Shown piece after piece: positions 47,195 through 57,497 of a stretch of DNA of 64,000 nt (positions are counted from its first letter, which is position 1; the number at the start of each line of letters is the position of its first letter). The translations under genes and the position numbers were made by a program. The DNA is from Chiua virens. Lineage: Eukaryota > Basidiomycota > Agaricomycetes > Boletales > Boletaceae. The stretch is taken from NCBI GenBank assembly GCA_019787685.1, contig JAHNUO010000023.1:248001-312000 (forward strand), read 5' to 3'. The notes beneath the pieces were generated by a model, which was not told the origin of the DNA, did no database searches, and saw nothing but the letters and a program-made list of their open reading frames with translations.

Positions 47195-47600
47195 TTAAGT
47201 CCCCTCAGGCTGTAACTTCGTTGACATTGCTCTCGTTGCACACGAACCTACATCATGGACCCTAATGATGGCGATACAGATGGGACTGGCTACCTGACGA
47301 CCACCATGACAATGTACATTAGCTAGACCTGTAATAGTAGCACTTACCTGGGTTGTTTGGAGGCGCTTCGATGGAGATATGGTGATGTAAATTGATTCCG
47401 GGCGAAGGAGGATGGGAAGCAATAGACAAAGTGTCTTCCAGGAGCCCGTACCTGCAATGATGACAGAGTTCTGGCAACGTAGCATCGCAAGGGATGCTCA
47501 GAGCTGAAAAACATGTGGAATGACGTCCCCATCAGTGAGGATTGATACGATAAGGCATGCTCGCATCGCGTCGAGTTTCTCTTCATCTGAGTTCAAAGTC
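47195..47600 (-). pseudogene. Superfamily 2 helicase fragment
   Basis: The minus strand reads AMLRCQNSVIIAGTGSWKTL, then LLPILLRPESIYITISPSKR. This is helicase motif I and Ia of a RecQ/DEAD-like protein, but the Walker A Gly before Lys is Trp (GTGSWKT), which should abolish ATP binding. Only this N-terminal portion remains. It lies near the intact helicase fusion gene but differs clearly from it. Confidence 0.65.
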
Positions 47601-48067
47601 CCAATAAAGAGACTGGGAAAAAGCGAGCTCCCAAGACGGTGACGACGACATCCGAGGGGAAGGGCCCGATGCTCTTCAATACAAGTAACTCCTTTGCGAG
47701 ACTCAAGATCAAGACAGCAGAACTCCTCAATTACAATTCAATTCAAAACCTTGTCTCTTCAGTGATTTACTGACCCAGGAGTTGGGGTTCCATGCATCCC
47801 GAAGCAAGAGTCCCTCTCGCACAATGGAACCATCTTCATTACATAGCATAATTGCTGGCTAGCCTGGAGAATATAACTTGCGATCTGCAAAACGTAAGGG
47901 CTGCACTTGAGAGGCAGACAGAAATCATGTCCGAAATTCTGGGTGCAATTCGTCCAGATGCCACTAGCTAGGTCTAGCCTGAGTAGTGGTGTATATATTT
48001 GTACTAATCTCAGGCTCAACAAATAACTGTCTTGCTAGCATATATTGTATTTTGTACTAGTATTTAT
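47601..48067. other. Unassigned; short coiled-coil trace
   Basis: At about 47,870-47,970 the plus strand reads LENITCDLQNVRAALERQTE and then ILGAIRPDATS before a stop, a possible coiled-coil C-terminus, perhaps of the hypothetical gene to the left. The rest is anonymous. Confidence 0.35.
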
Positions 48068-50275
48068 TGGGTAGCAGAACATGAGCATGAGCTTGGAGGA
48101 GCTTGGGGTAGCTTGGGGTAGCAGAGCATGAGCATGGGGAGCATGGGAGATCATGGGAGATCATGGGGGAGCATGGAAGAGCATGGAAGAGTATGGGGTA
48201 GCATGGGGTAGTAGAGCATAGCAGAACATGAGGGAGCATGGGGGAGCATGGGGGAGCATGGGAGAGCATGGGAGAGCATGGGAGAGCATGGGGAGCATGG
48301 GGTAGCAGAGCATGAGCATGAGGTAGCATGGGGTAGCATGGGGTAGCAGAGCATAGCAGAGCATGGGAGAGCATGGGAGAGCATGGGGTACCATGGGAGA
48401 GCATGGAAGAGCATGGGGTAGCATGGGGTAGCAGAGCATAGCAAAACATGGGGGAGCATGGGGGAGCATGGGGGAGCATGGAAGAGCATGGGGTAGCATT
48501 GGGTAGCAGAGCATAGGGGGAGCATGGGGTAGCATGGGGTAGCATGGAAGAGCATGGGGTAGCATGGGGTAGCAGAGCATAGCAGAGCATGGGAGAGCAT
48601 GGGAGAGCATGGGGTACCATGGGATAGCATGGAAGAGCACGGGGTAGCATGGAAGAGCATGGGGTAGCATGGGGTAGCAGAGCATAGCAAAACATGGGGG
48701 AGCATGGGGGAGCATGGGGGAGCATGGAAGAGCATGGGGTAGCATGGGGTAGCAGAGCATAGGGGGAGCATGGGGTAGCATGGGGTAGCATGGAAGAGCA
48801 TAGGATAGCATGGGGTAGCAGAGCATAGCAGAACATGGGGGAGCATGGGGGAGCATGGGGGAGCATGGGGGAGCATGGGGGAGCATGGAAGAGCATGGGG
48901 TAGCATGGGGTAGCAGAGCATAGCAGAGCATGGGGGAGCATGGGGGAGCATGGGGGAGCATGGAAGAGCATGGGGTAGCATGGGGTAGCAGAGCAGAGCA
49001 GAGCATGGGGGAGCATGGGGGAGCATGGGGGAGCATGGGGTAGCATGGGGTAGCAGAGCAGAGCAGAGCATGGGGGAGCATGGGGGAGCATGGGGGAGCA
49101 TGGGGGAGCATGGGGGAGCATGGGGTAGCAGAACATGGGGGAGCATGGGGGAGCATGGGGGAGCATGGGGTAGCATGGGGTAGCAGAGCAGAGCAGAGCA
49201 TGGGGGAGCATGGGGGAGCATGGGGGAGCATGGGGGAGCATGGGGGAGCATGGGGGAGCATGGGTAGCATGGGGGTAGCATGGGGTAGCAGAGCATAGCA
49301 GAGCATGGGGGAGCATGGGGGAGCATGGGGGAGCATGGGGTAGCATGGGGTAGCAGAACATGGGGGAGCATGGGGGAGCATGGGGGAGCATGGAAGAGCA
49401 TGGGGTAGCATGGGGTAGCAGAGCATAGCAGAACATGGGGGAGCATGGGGGAGCATGGAAGAGCATGGGGTAGCATGGGGTAGCATGGGGGAGCATGGGG
49501 GAGCATGGGGGAGCATGGGTAGCATGGGGGTAGCATGGGGTAGCAGAGCATAGCAGAGCATGGGGGAGCATGGGGGAGCATGGAAGAGCATGGGATAGCA
49601 TGGGGTAGCAGAGCATAGCAGAACATGGGGGAGCATGGGGGAGCATGGGGGAGCATGGGAGAGCATGGGGGAGCATGGGGGAGCATGGGGTAGCATGGGG
49701 GAGCATGGGGTAGCATGGGTAGCATGTGGGTAGCATGGGGTAGCAGAACATGGGGGAGCATGGGGGAGCATGGGGGAGCATGGGGGAGCATGGGGGAGCA
49801 TGGAAGAGCATGGGGTAGCATGGGGTAGCAGAGCATAGCAGAGCATGGGGGAGCATGGGGGAGAATGGGGGAGAATGGGGGAGAATGGGGGAGAATGGAA
49901 GAGCATGGGGTAGCATGGGGTAGCAGAGCATAGGGGGAGCATGGGGTAGCATGGGGTAGCATGGAAGAGCATAGGATAGTATGGGGTAGCAGAGCATAGC
50001 AGAACATGGGAGAGCATGGGGGAGCATGGGGGAGCATGGGGGAGCATGGGTAGCATGTGGGTAGCATGGGGTAGCAGAGCATAGCAGAACATGGGGGAGC
50101 ATGGGGGAGCATGGGGGAGCATGGAAGAGCATGGAAGAGCATGGGGTAGCATGGGGTAGCAGAGCATAGCAGAACATGGGGGAGCATGGGGGAGCATGGG
50201 GGAGCATGGGGGAGCATGGGGAGCAGAGCATGAGCATGGGGGAGCATGGGGGAGCAAAGCATGAGACAGCATGAG
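48068..50275 (+). repeat. G-rich decamer satellite (AGCATGGGGG)
   Basis: About 2.2 kb is built of 10-bp units AGCATGGGGG, AGCATGGGGT and AGCATGGAAG with spacers AGCAGAGCAT and AGCAGAACAT. The + strand has closely spaced G4-G5 runs able to form quadruplexes. All three minus frames stay open for more than 700 codons, as expected from a stop-free 10-mer, giving repeats of Cys/Pro/Met/Leu/His. I read these as non-genic. Higher-order units of roughly 100 bases or more repeat within the array. Confidence 0.96.
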
Positions 50276-50384
50276 ACAGCACAGGGAATAGTCACTATGG
50301 ACTTCAGAGACATTGGGGCTAGAAAATGCAGTATCATGATAAATGTCTTGTATAAACAGTACAAACAGTATTGTATAAGTACCA

Positions 50385-53300
50385 CTATGACATCCTCCAC
50401 TCTACGTATCTAAGAAACACTTCAATTACCTTACTGCAGTATCCTGGAGATGGCCTCTCCAGTAGCCACTTTGCATAACCATCCAAGTCCTTGGATAACT
50501 TTCCAAATGGATTATTCTTCCACAGATGGATGTTGGGCGCCTTCCAAATTGCAATTAATGTTGGCACTATAATGTCTTCCCATTCGCATGGGGCATCTGA
50601 CAATGTGAAGGGACCATGCAGCATATCAGCACAGGATGGCACATGACACTTCCAGCAGATTCCTTGGTTTTTTGTGATAGAAGTTGGATAACGAATTTTC
50701 TTCTTCCAGTCCATGACATAGAAAAATCCTCCAAACCACTCCTTCAGATTAGGGCATGTATACATGGTGTCATGTTTGCATGGTTGCTGCAGAACATAAC
50801 AGACACCACATCCATGGTCCTTGACAGCATTGAGAGCCATTCGGATTCGATCAGCGTCTTCAATCACAGATGCAAGGCGGTCTGCACGCTGCCGCTTTGC
50901 CATGATAGCAGCAGCTTCGAATGTATCATGTGGTAAGCAGTGTGTGTTGTCAAGCAGGCGTTTTGATTGTTGTGATGGCCACACTGGTTCAGGCCGTTGT
51001 TGGACACATTTCGCAAGGTCCTTGGAATATTGTGCAGCACCAGGATATATTGTTGTCGTGTGGTTCGTCATTGTGCCTGCCTTGCAGATAGAGCATGGGA
51101 TGTTTTCCTGATCTTCACTGCATTGCATTCCTTTTCCATCGATGTAGAATGTTGATTTGAAACGGAGACACTGTGTGGCGGCCTGACTGTATGCATAGTT
51201 GTGTGCATACACATGTCCTTTGTGATCGTGGGTGGCAGGAGAAACTTTGGGAAGTTGAGGACTTGATCCAGGAAATACTATGCATCGGGCCCGGTTTCCA
51301 TCCCGTCCTCCACGGCCCTGTGCTTGAATAAAGTCACTCATGTCCAATGCCATTTTGAAGTGGACAATGAGCCGGACATGAGGGTAATCATTTCCGGTGC
51401 TAAAGGCACTGGTACAGATCATAACAGGGGTGGCGCCACATCTCCATTGATTGTAAATTGCCATCCTGGTTTCATCAGTCACAGTCGGTGCTCCAGAATA
51501 GAATGGCCAACCACTCTAACCACCAAATCAGGAAATGTAATGATCCATGGAAATGGGACTCACCAAAGATGCCAATTCCTCTCCATCATCAATATAAGCA
51601 ACAAAGATAAGTCCTCTATCATGTGGAGCCCATTCCAACTTCTCCTGGGCTACTGAATCAATGATTTGCCTTGGGATGTTATTGGTTGGAAGTGGTCCCT
51701 TGAGAACATACTCCAACTCTGGTCGATTGCTGCTTTGACGAATCTCCACTGCATTGTCCAATAATCCAAATGTCTCTTTCAGAGCTGGAACGCTTCCAGG
51801 AGGCACAGTCCCACTGAGCAAGATGACTTGCACACATTGCTCTCGTAGCTCTCTGACATGGGCAAGGGAGGAGCGGAAATCATGCGAGAGTAATGGGAGA
51901 TGAGCTTCGTCAAACACCAGGCGAGTAATCGGAAGGTCTTCATTAAGTTTTGCAATTTGAGTACGCCATCCACCAGTTGCTGCTCGATCTGCAGACACAA
52001 GAATCAAATTGATGCCAGGATTGAGCTTTCCTCCATGAGTAGATGGATTATACTCCTGATAGGGAATGTTCATATCTTCCAGCTTTCGCTGCCAATCAGT
52101 CATCAGGGACCTCAATGGCAAGATGACAATGATGCCTGTGTTTGGTGATAGCTTGGCAGGAAGTATGGCTAGCATAGACTTTCCACCACCAGTCTTCAAC
52201 ATAGCAACCACATCTGTCTTGCGTTCAATGACAGCAATAACAGCATGCTTTTGTTCATCTGAAATCCATGTAGCCTCTGGGTTCTTTAAGGTATGTTGCA
52301 GAACTTCAAGACACTTCCTTTCAGTGTTGGGCATTTGATATGTTGAATCTTGAGATATATTCTAAGGTTAAATAGAAGAAAATGTATTTCAATGGAATCA
52401 CATACTGAAATCATGTGAGCTTGACATATTGGATGTCATGTGAGATTGGTCATGGGAATGCTCTGAGTTCATAACCTCAAGATTAGCTGGTTGAGGTGGT
52501 ATTTCTAGAATCCATTGGTAAACAAGTGGAGATGATTTCTAAGATGATGACACTTACGTGTCTTTGTGTGCATGGAAACCATATCTACCTGTGGACTGTC
52601 ATAGAGTTCTTCAAAGTCCATATCCTCAAGGTTTGTTCCTAATGCGTTGTTTTCTAAGAGGTATTTGTAAGTAAGAATAGGTTTAAACATAATTGTACAT
52701 ACCAGTCTGCTTTGGTGTGGAAAGTGGATTTGCATCAATATCCATGCCATCCATATTACATGGGCTTTTGGCCACTTGTGATGACCATTCATCGTCATTG
52801 AGGGCCTTTTTGATTGTGGATATGATGGTAGGGTTGATGTTCTCTATGAATGCCTTGATTAAACGAGCTTCCATTCCACTAAGCATCATGTCTGTGATTC
52901 GTTCCAAGATTCGATCCACAATACGGTCTTCAGAGATGTTTGGTTGATGTGATTGAAGGTTGCCCAGTACATCTCTCTGTAAATCCTTGCCCAGTTGACC
53001 TGACTTGGCGAGATGATGGAAGTTGGCCAAACCAGAATCCTTGTATGATAGACCTAGTCCACCTGGCATGGTGTGCATAATTTGCTGCCATTTGACACTA
53101 GCATCTAGGAAATGAGGAAGAAGGTCCTCTGCAGCACCTGCCAGAGCATCAGGGCTGAGACCATAAACACGATTCTCAGTTGCTCGCGAGTGACCAGCTT
53201 GTAATGCATCAACTGTTTCACCTTCATCAAGGTCTAATAGGTCTTCAGTATAATTTGCCAGCTTTCGCTTGAAGGCAATGCTAATGTGACGCCATGGGTT

Positions 53301-56212
53301 GACTGTGAGCTTGCACTGAACATGCGGTAAACTTGCACGACCCATAGTATTGCTGAGATCTTTGGTAGTGAATAGTTTATCCACATTGACAAAGATGTGG
53401 TTTTGATAGAGATGCAAAGTATCTTGTGGATTTGCATAGCAGAGGAATATAGCAAGCTCTGCAAATGGTCTTGCCAGTGCCAGGGATTGAATCATGAGGT
53501 CGCTGGTAATGCTATCCAGTGAATGGGGAATAAGCTTGTCATGACCAGTCTGGGATCCCATCTTGTTATATTGGCGAAGAAGGGCTACATGCCTTCCAAG
53601 GACGACTAAATTTCGCTGGGAGCGATACCTGGTGTTGCAGAAGACCATGGGAGTGAGCTCTGTGCCACGTCCTGGTGCACCACTGAGCATTTCGCAACGC
53701 ATGAGGAGATGTCCTTGAAATTCAGCATAGTCTCGAAGCCAATGTTGAAGTGCTCCACGATTCCATTCCATGGTTCCTTCAGTGAAGCGTCCAAAGAAGC
53801 GCCGGACATCTGGATTAGCCATAAAAGCATTGGCCAATGCATCACGATTATTGAAGCAAGTGTTGCGAGTATCTGTGAGAAAGGAATAATTGACTTCATG
53901 ATTGTCCAATGAATCCGAAAGGTGATCATAGGAGATGTGCAAATTAATGCCTTTCAAAACCTTTTTTTCCCAAAGGTCTATAATAGTTTCTCCACTGGAT
54001 TGGAACATAGTCCTCAGCTGGTCAAGGTGAATTCGGTCTCCCTTGAACAACATATGTTTCCAGTTTGTACGATCCAGCCACCAGATGCAAGGTAAGCTTT
54101 GTGTCTGGAAAGAAACCGAAGATGCATAATGTTGCAAAGCCCGAATGCGACTGAAAGGGGAGTTGGATTTCTCTGTAAACCATGGAAGAAGGTCATTGCA
54201 AGTATTGATCTCATTGCCTTCATGCTTGATGGGAGCAAGGTGTTTGATCTCCAAAAGACAGGTGAGACGAATGCAGTATTGGAATTTAGCGAGGTAACCA
54301 GTGATATCTTTGGGTTCCAAATGTCCACCATCTTTTTTGAGGGTATAGAGAATGAGGAGGCGTTCTGTAGGACAGGGGATATGGTTTTCAAGTGACCTGG
54401 TCCATGTGGCTAGCCAAAGGCCACACAAGAGCTCATGCAATATAGGAATAGCATCACTTTGAGATTTGTTTTGAAGTGTAGAGTGCAATCGTTCAACTTG
54501 ATCCTTCACCTCCTGAGGTAGTGGGATTTGATAGTGATTTTGAGATAATGACCGGATCAACATGCAGAGGAGACCAATGGTGGGTCGAATATATCTTTTT
54601 AGGGTTTCTGGTTCTTGGTGTGGTTGGAATGGAGTATTAGATATACCACTAGAAATTCCAAGTCAGATTTAGAATTGACCACAAATGTTTATGAAACTAC
54701 TTACTCTGACTTGGGATCTGGAGAATTCAACATTTGCCTAACCAGGTCATCCGAATACCTCAATGTTTCCATTGCATTTTCAAAGTATTTCTGGACCACA
54801 CTTCTAATTCCTGGAACTTGAGGATCCAGGTCAAGTGTGTCTGGAATTTCTACCAACTTGCGGAGTTTATGAGGGTCATATCCAGCAATGTGCTCATGCC
54901 AGCGAGTGAAGCGGAGCCAGGGGGAGATGAGCCGCTCATCTTGAGGAGGTGGTTGAACTTTCATATTTTGTGACATTTTGTGACGGATAGCTTCAATTAT
55001 CCCATGAGTGATAGGCTCTTGGGAAATCGACATAGGAACAGCCATGGGGGTAGAATTGGCAACCTGCCATAGCATACGAGAAGGACCACCTGCATTGAAC
55101 TGTTGCATCTTGCAAGATATCCATTTCTGAGGGGTAGGAATATTTGGATGGGCGAGGTTGTGATGGGCTTTCAGATTCTTCTTTGATCCCAAGACACATG
55201 GGCATGTAGAACAGGCAAATCCATCCAAAAGCTTCAAACCTTTGAATGCTGGCATGCCTTCCATGGTAAGTGGAGGTTCAGGAAGATCCTCTGGCAGGCC
55301 TAAAAAAGCAACCAGTTCATCAAAGAAGGTTGTTTGGAGTTTAGTACCATGATGCTTGTGGCGTAAGTGGCCTGGAACCTGATCTGGAGTCAGGGCTACA
55401 AGACAAATGTTGCAGCAGAAAGCATTGAGAACAGGATCGATCACAATGTTGATACTGTTCAAAAATGGATGATGGAGTAACTGGTCTGTTGGATCTAAGG
55501 TCTGGACAATGTGAGTGTTGTTGTCTGCAGTATGCTCATTGAACATTGTACTTACTGGTAGAGACAGGATTTCTAAATTGCAGATAGGATCACCATTGTG
55601 GTCACTCTGGTGACTGTCCAGAATGCCAGATTCTGCACTCTAAGAACCAGTATCAATAGAGAAGGCCTGTACTGATATAATTGTACACACCTCTGCATCC
55701 ATCTGTTCCAAAGAACCACATGTGTTAGCAAGTGCTGTTGAAGAATCCTGTGAAGAAAGGTATACATGTGAGAGAATAGTCTAAGAAAAAGAATATGACA
55801 CATACACCATTTTTTTCCTGAGCATCTAAAGAAATACTTTCATGGTTAATAGATTCATCCATGGCATTATCCTTATTTGCTGTGTTATTGTCCAGGAACT
55901 ATAACAGATGAAAAGCTAGGATACCAAAACATGCTACCAATGACTCACATTTGATGGATTTACCCATGTCTTCCGCTTGCGTAGATGCTTCTTTAGGCCC
56001 TCCAAAGTGGAAAACCCTCCTTCCTTAGAACATCCACCCACTGTACAATGACATTGGTAATTGTTTTGTTCATTCATCTGAACTGTAATCTGGCCAAGTT
56101 CTGGAATAGTGATGGTGACACTATCACTAAGACCAACAATGCATCGCTTTTGATGCTTAGAGTATTCTTTGCAAGTATTAAAGTCAAGCTTACACTTTCC
56201 ACAAGTGGGCAT
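50385..56212 (-). CDS. Zinc finger-tyrosine recombinase-like-RecQ helicase fusion protein
   Basis: Nine exons can be joined on the minus strand: 56212-55949, 55898-55808, 55734-55691, 55639-54705, 54648-52703, 52653-52558, 52504-52406, 52348-51564 and 51515-50385. All eight introns are GT-AG, 48-73 bases long, and every phase matches, giving 1796 residues with no internal stop. Cys/His clusters occur at residues 4-24, 54-80, 209-229 and 276-297. Residues about 770-940 fit a tyrosine recombinase: Arg772 in GAPGRGTEL, Arg898 in PWRHIS, His931 in AGHSRAT and Tyr940 in NRVYG. The C-terminus is a RecQ-type helicase: TGGGKS at 1211-1216, DEAH at 1305-1308, SGT at 1337-1339, QAQGRGGRDG at 1484-1493, then Cys-rich segments. 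The start could be an in-frame ATG 51 bases upstream, and an ATG at 52334 could start the helicase separately. The recombinase call rests on motif spacing only. Confidence 0.82.
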
Positions 56213-56584
56213 AGTGTAAAAGAAGAGAATGGATGTAATGAGGTGATGATGGTGTGATGTCAAGAAAGGTTCAACATTGATGAGTCATCTTGTTCTTGTA
56301 TGAAATATGATGACATAATCTATATGACAAATATGCAATGATGATGTAATACTATATATAAAATTATAATTATGTAATCCTGACACAACAAACCTAATCC
56401 TTACATCAAATCAAATTAGATTGTACTGTCTAATAAGGCTCATAGCTTGCACTTCATGGTACTGAATTCCAAGAGTGAAATAGCATCAAAGGATACTTAT
56501 GAGAGCAAGGGTGGTGTGAACTGAACCCAATACCCATAGATAGTCTTTGTAGACAGTGTATGGACAGTACAAAGGCCTTATGTA
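56213..56584. other. Upstream region of the helicase fusion gene
   Basis: A/T-rich sequence containing tataatactatata-like stretches on the minus strand near 56350, plausible as core promoter. No gene. Confidence 0.45.
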
Positions 56585-56725
56585 CCCAATACTACCCCAT
56601 GCAACCCCACACTACCCCATGCTACTTCCTACTACCTCATGCTGCCCCATGCTGACCACATGTGACCCCATAACACCCTGTGCTACCCCATGCATCCCTA
56701 CCCTATGTATCCCCACAGTCACAGA
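56585..56725 (-). repeat. Inverted, decayed copy of the decamer satellite
   Basis: Units such as accccatgct and tgccccatgc are the reverse complement of the AGCATGGGGT array at 48-50 kb. The segment begins gtacccaata, mirrored by tattgggtag at the outer edge of the left array. The helicase gene therefore lies between inverted arrays. Confidence 0.75.
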
Positions 56726-56734
56726 CAGTGTGTG

Positions 56735-57118
56735 GACACTCACATGGGTGCACACACTCACATGGGTGCGCACACTCACATGGGCGCGCACACTCACATG
56801 GGCGTGCACACTCACATGGGCGCACACACTCACATGGGCGCGCACACACTCACATGGGCGCGCACACACACATGGGCGCGCACACTCACATGGGCGCGCA
56901 CACTCACATGGGCACGCACACACACATGGGCATGCACACACACATGGGTGCGCACACTCACATGGGCGCGCACACTCACATGGGCGCGCACACACACATG
57001 GGCGCGCACACTCACATGGGCGCGCACACACACATGGGCGCACACACTCACATGGGCGCGCACACTCACATGGGCGTGCACACTCACATGGGCATGCACA
57101 CTCCCATGGGCGCGCACA
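56735..57118 (+). repeat. 18-bp satellite CACATGGGCGCGCACACT
   Basis: About 22 units of 16-20 bases alternate cacatgggcgcg with cacact or cacaca. Long alternating purine-pyrimidine runs favour Z-DNA. Open frames on both strands are by-products of the repeat. Confidence 0.95.
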
Positions 57119-57167
57119 CTCAATATTGTCTCAACCTAACTGCCTAACTGCCTAACAAGATCCTTAT

Positions 57168-57497
57168 GGATCGTTAACCAAACCAGACTGCAATGTGATT
57201 TACTAGCATGGCTAGCAGTGGTGTAGTGGCTAGAAGTATTTTCAGATTGTAAAAAATCTGACGCGCATCTACGCGCATGGCGCGCATGCGCGCAGGGGGA
57301 TAGATGCGTGTCTATCTGCCATCAGATTATTAGGATCGTTAACCAAACCAGACTGCAATGTGATTTACTAGCATGGCTAGCAGTGGTGTAGTGGCTAGAA
57401 GTATTTTCAGATTGTAAAAAATCTGACGCGCATCTACGCGCATGGCGCGCATGCGCGCAGGGGGATAGATGCGTGTCTATCTGCCATCAGATTATTA
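57168..57497. repeat. Perfect tandem duplication of a 165-bp structured unit
   Basis: Two identical 165-bp copies (57168-57332 and 57333-57497) begin ggatcgttaaccaaacc. Each has a tRNA A-box-like tggtgtagtgg, the stem cagat/atctg, a cgcgcatgcgcg palindrome and the pair cgcatcta/tagatgcg. Its last three bases supply the stop codon of the adjoining minus-strand gene. Confidence 0.92.

Noticed and set aside
48057..50400. Three overlapping minus-strand open frames of more than 700 codons
   Set aside because: All three frames are open because the 10-bp unit contains no stop in any phase. The proteins are permutations of one Cys/Pro/Met/Leu/His decapeptide, and no intron, start context or domain supports a gene.
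56556..57155. Open frames of 143-199 codons in the 18-bp satellite
   Set aside because: They exist on both strands and in several frames and consist only of the repeat's peptides (HTHMGA and similar).
57190..57260. tRNA gene in the 165-bp unit
   Set aside because: There is an A-box-like tggtgtagtgg and a 5-bp stem with a 7-base loop, but the loop lacks the U at position 33. No T-arm GTTCGA motif and no acceptor stem were found.
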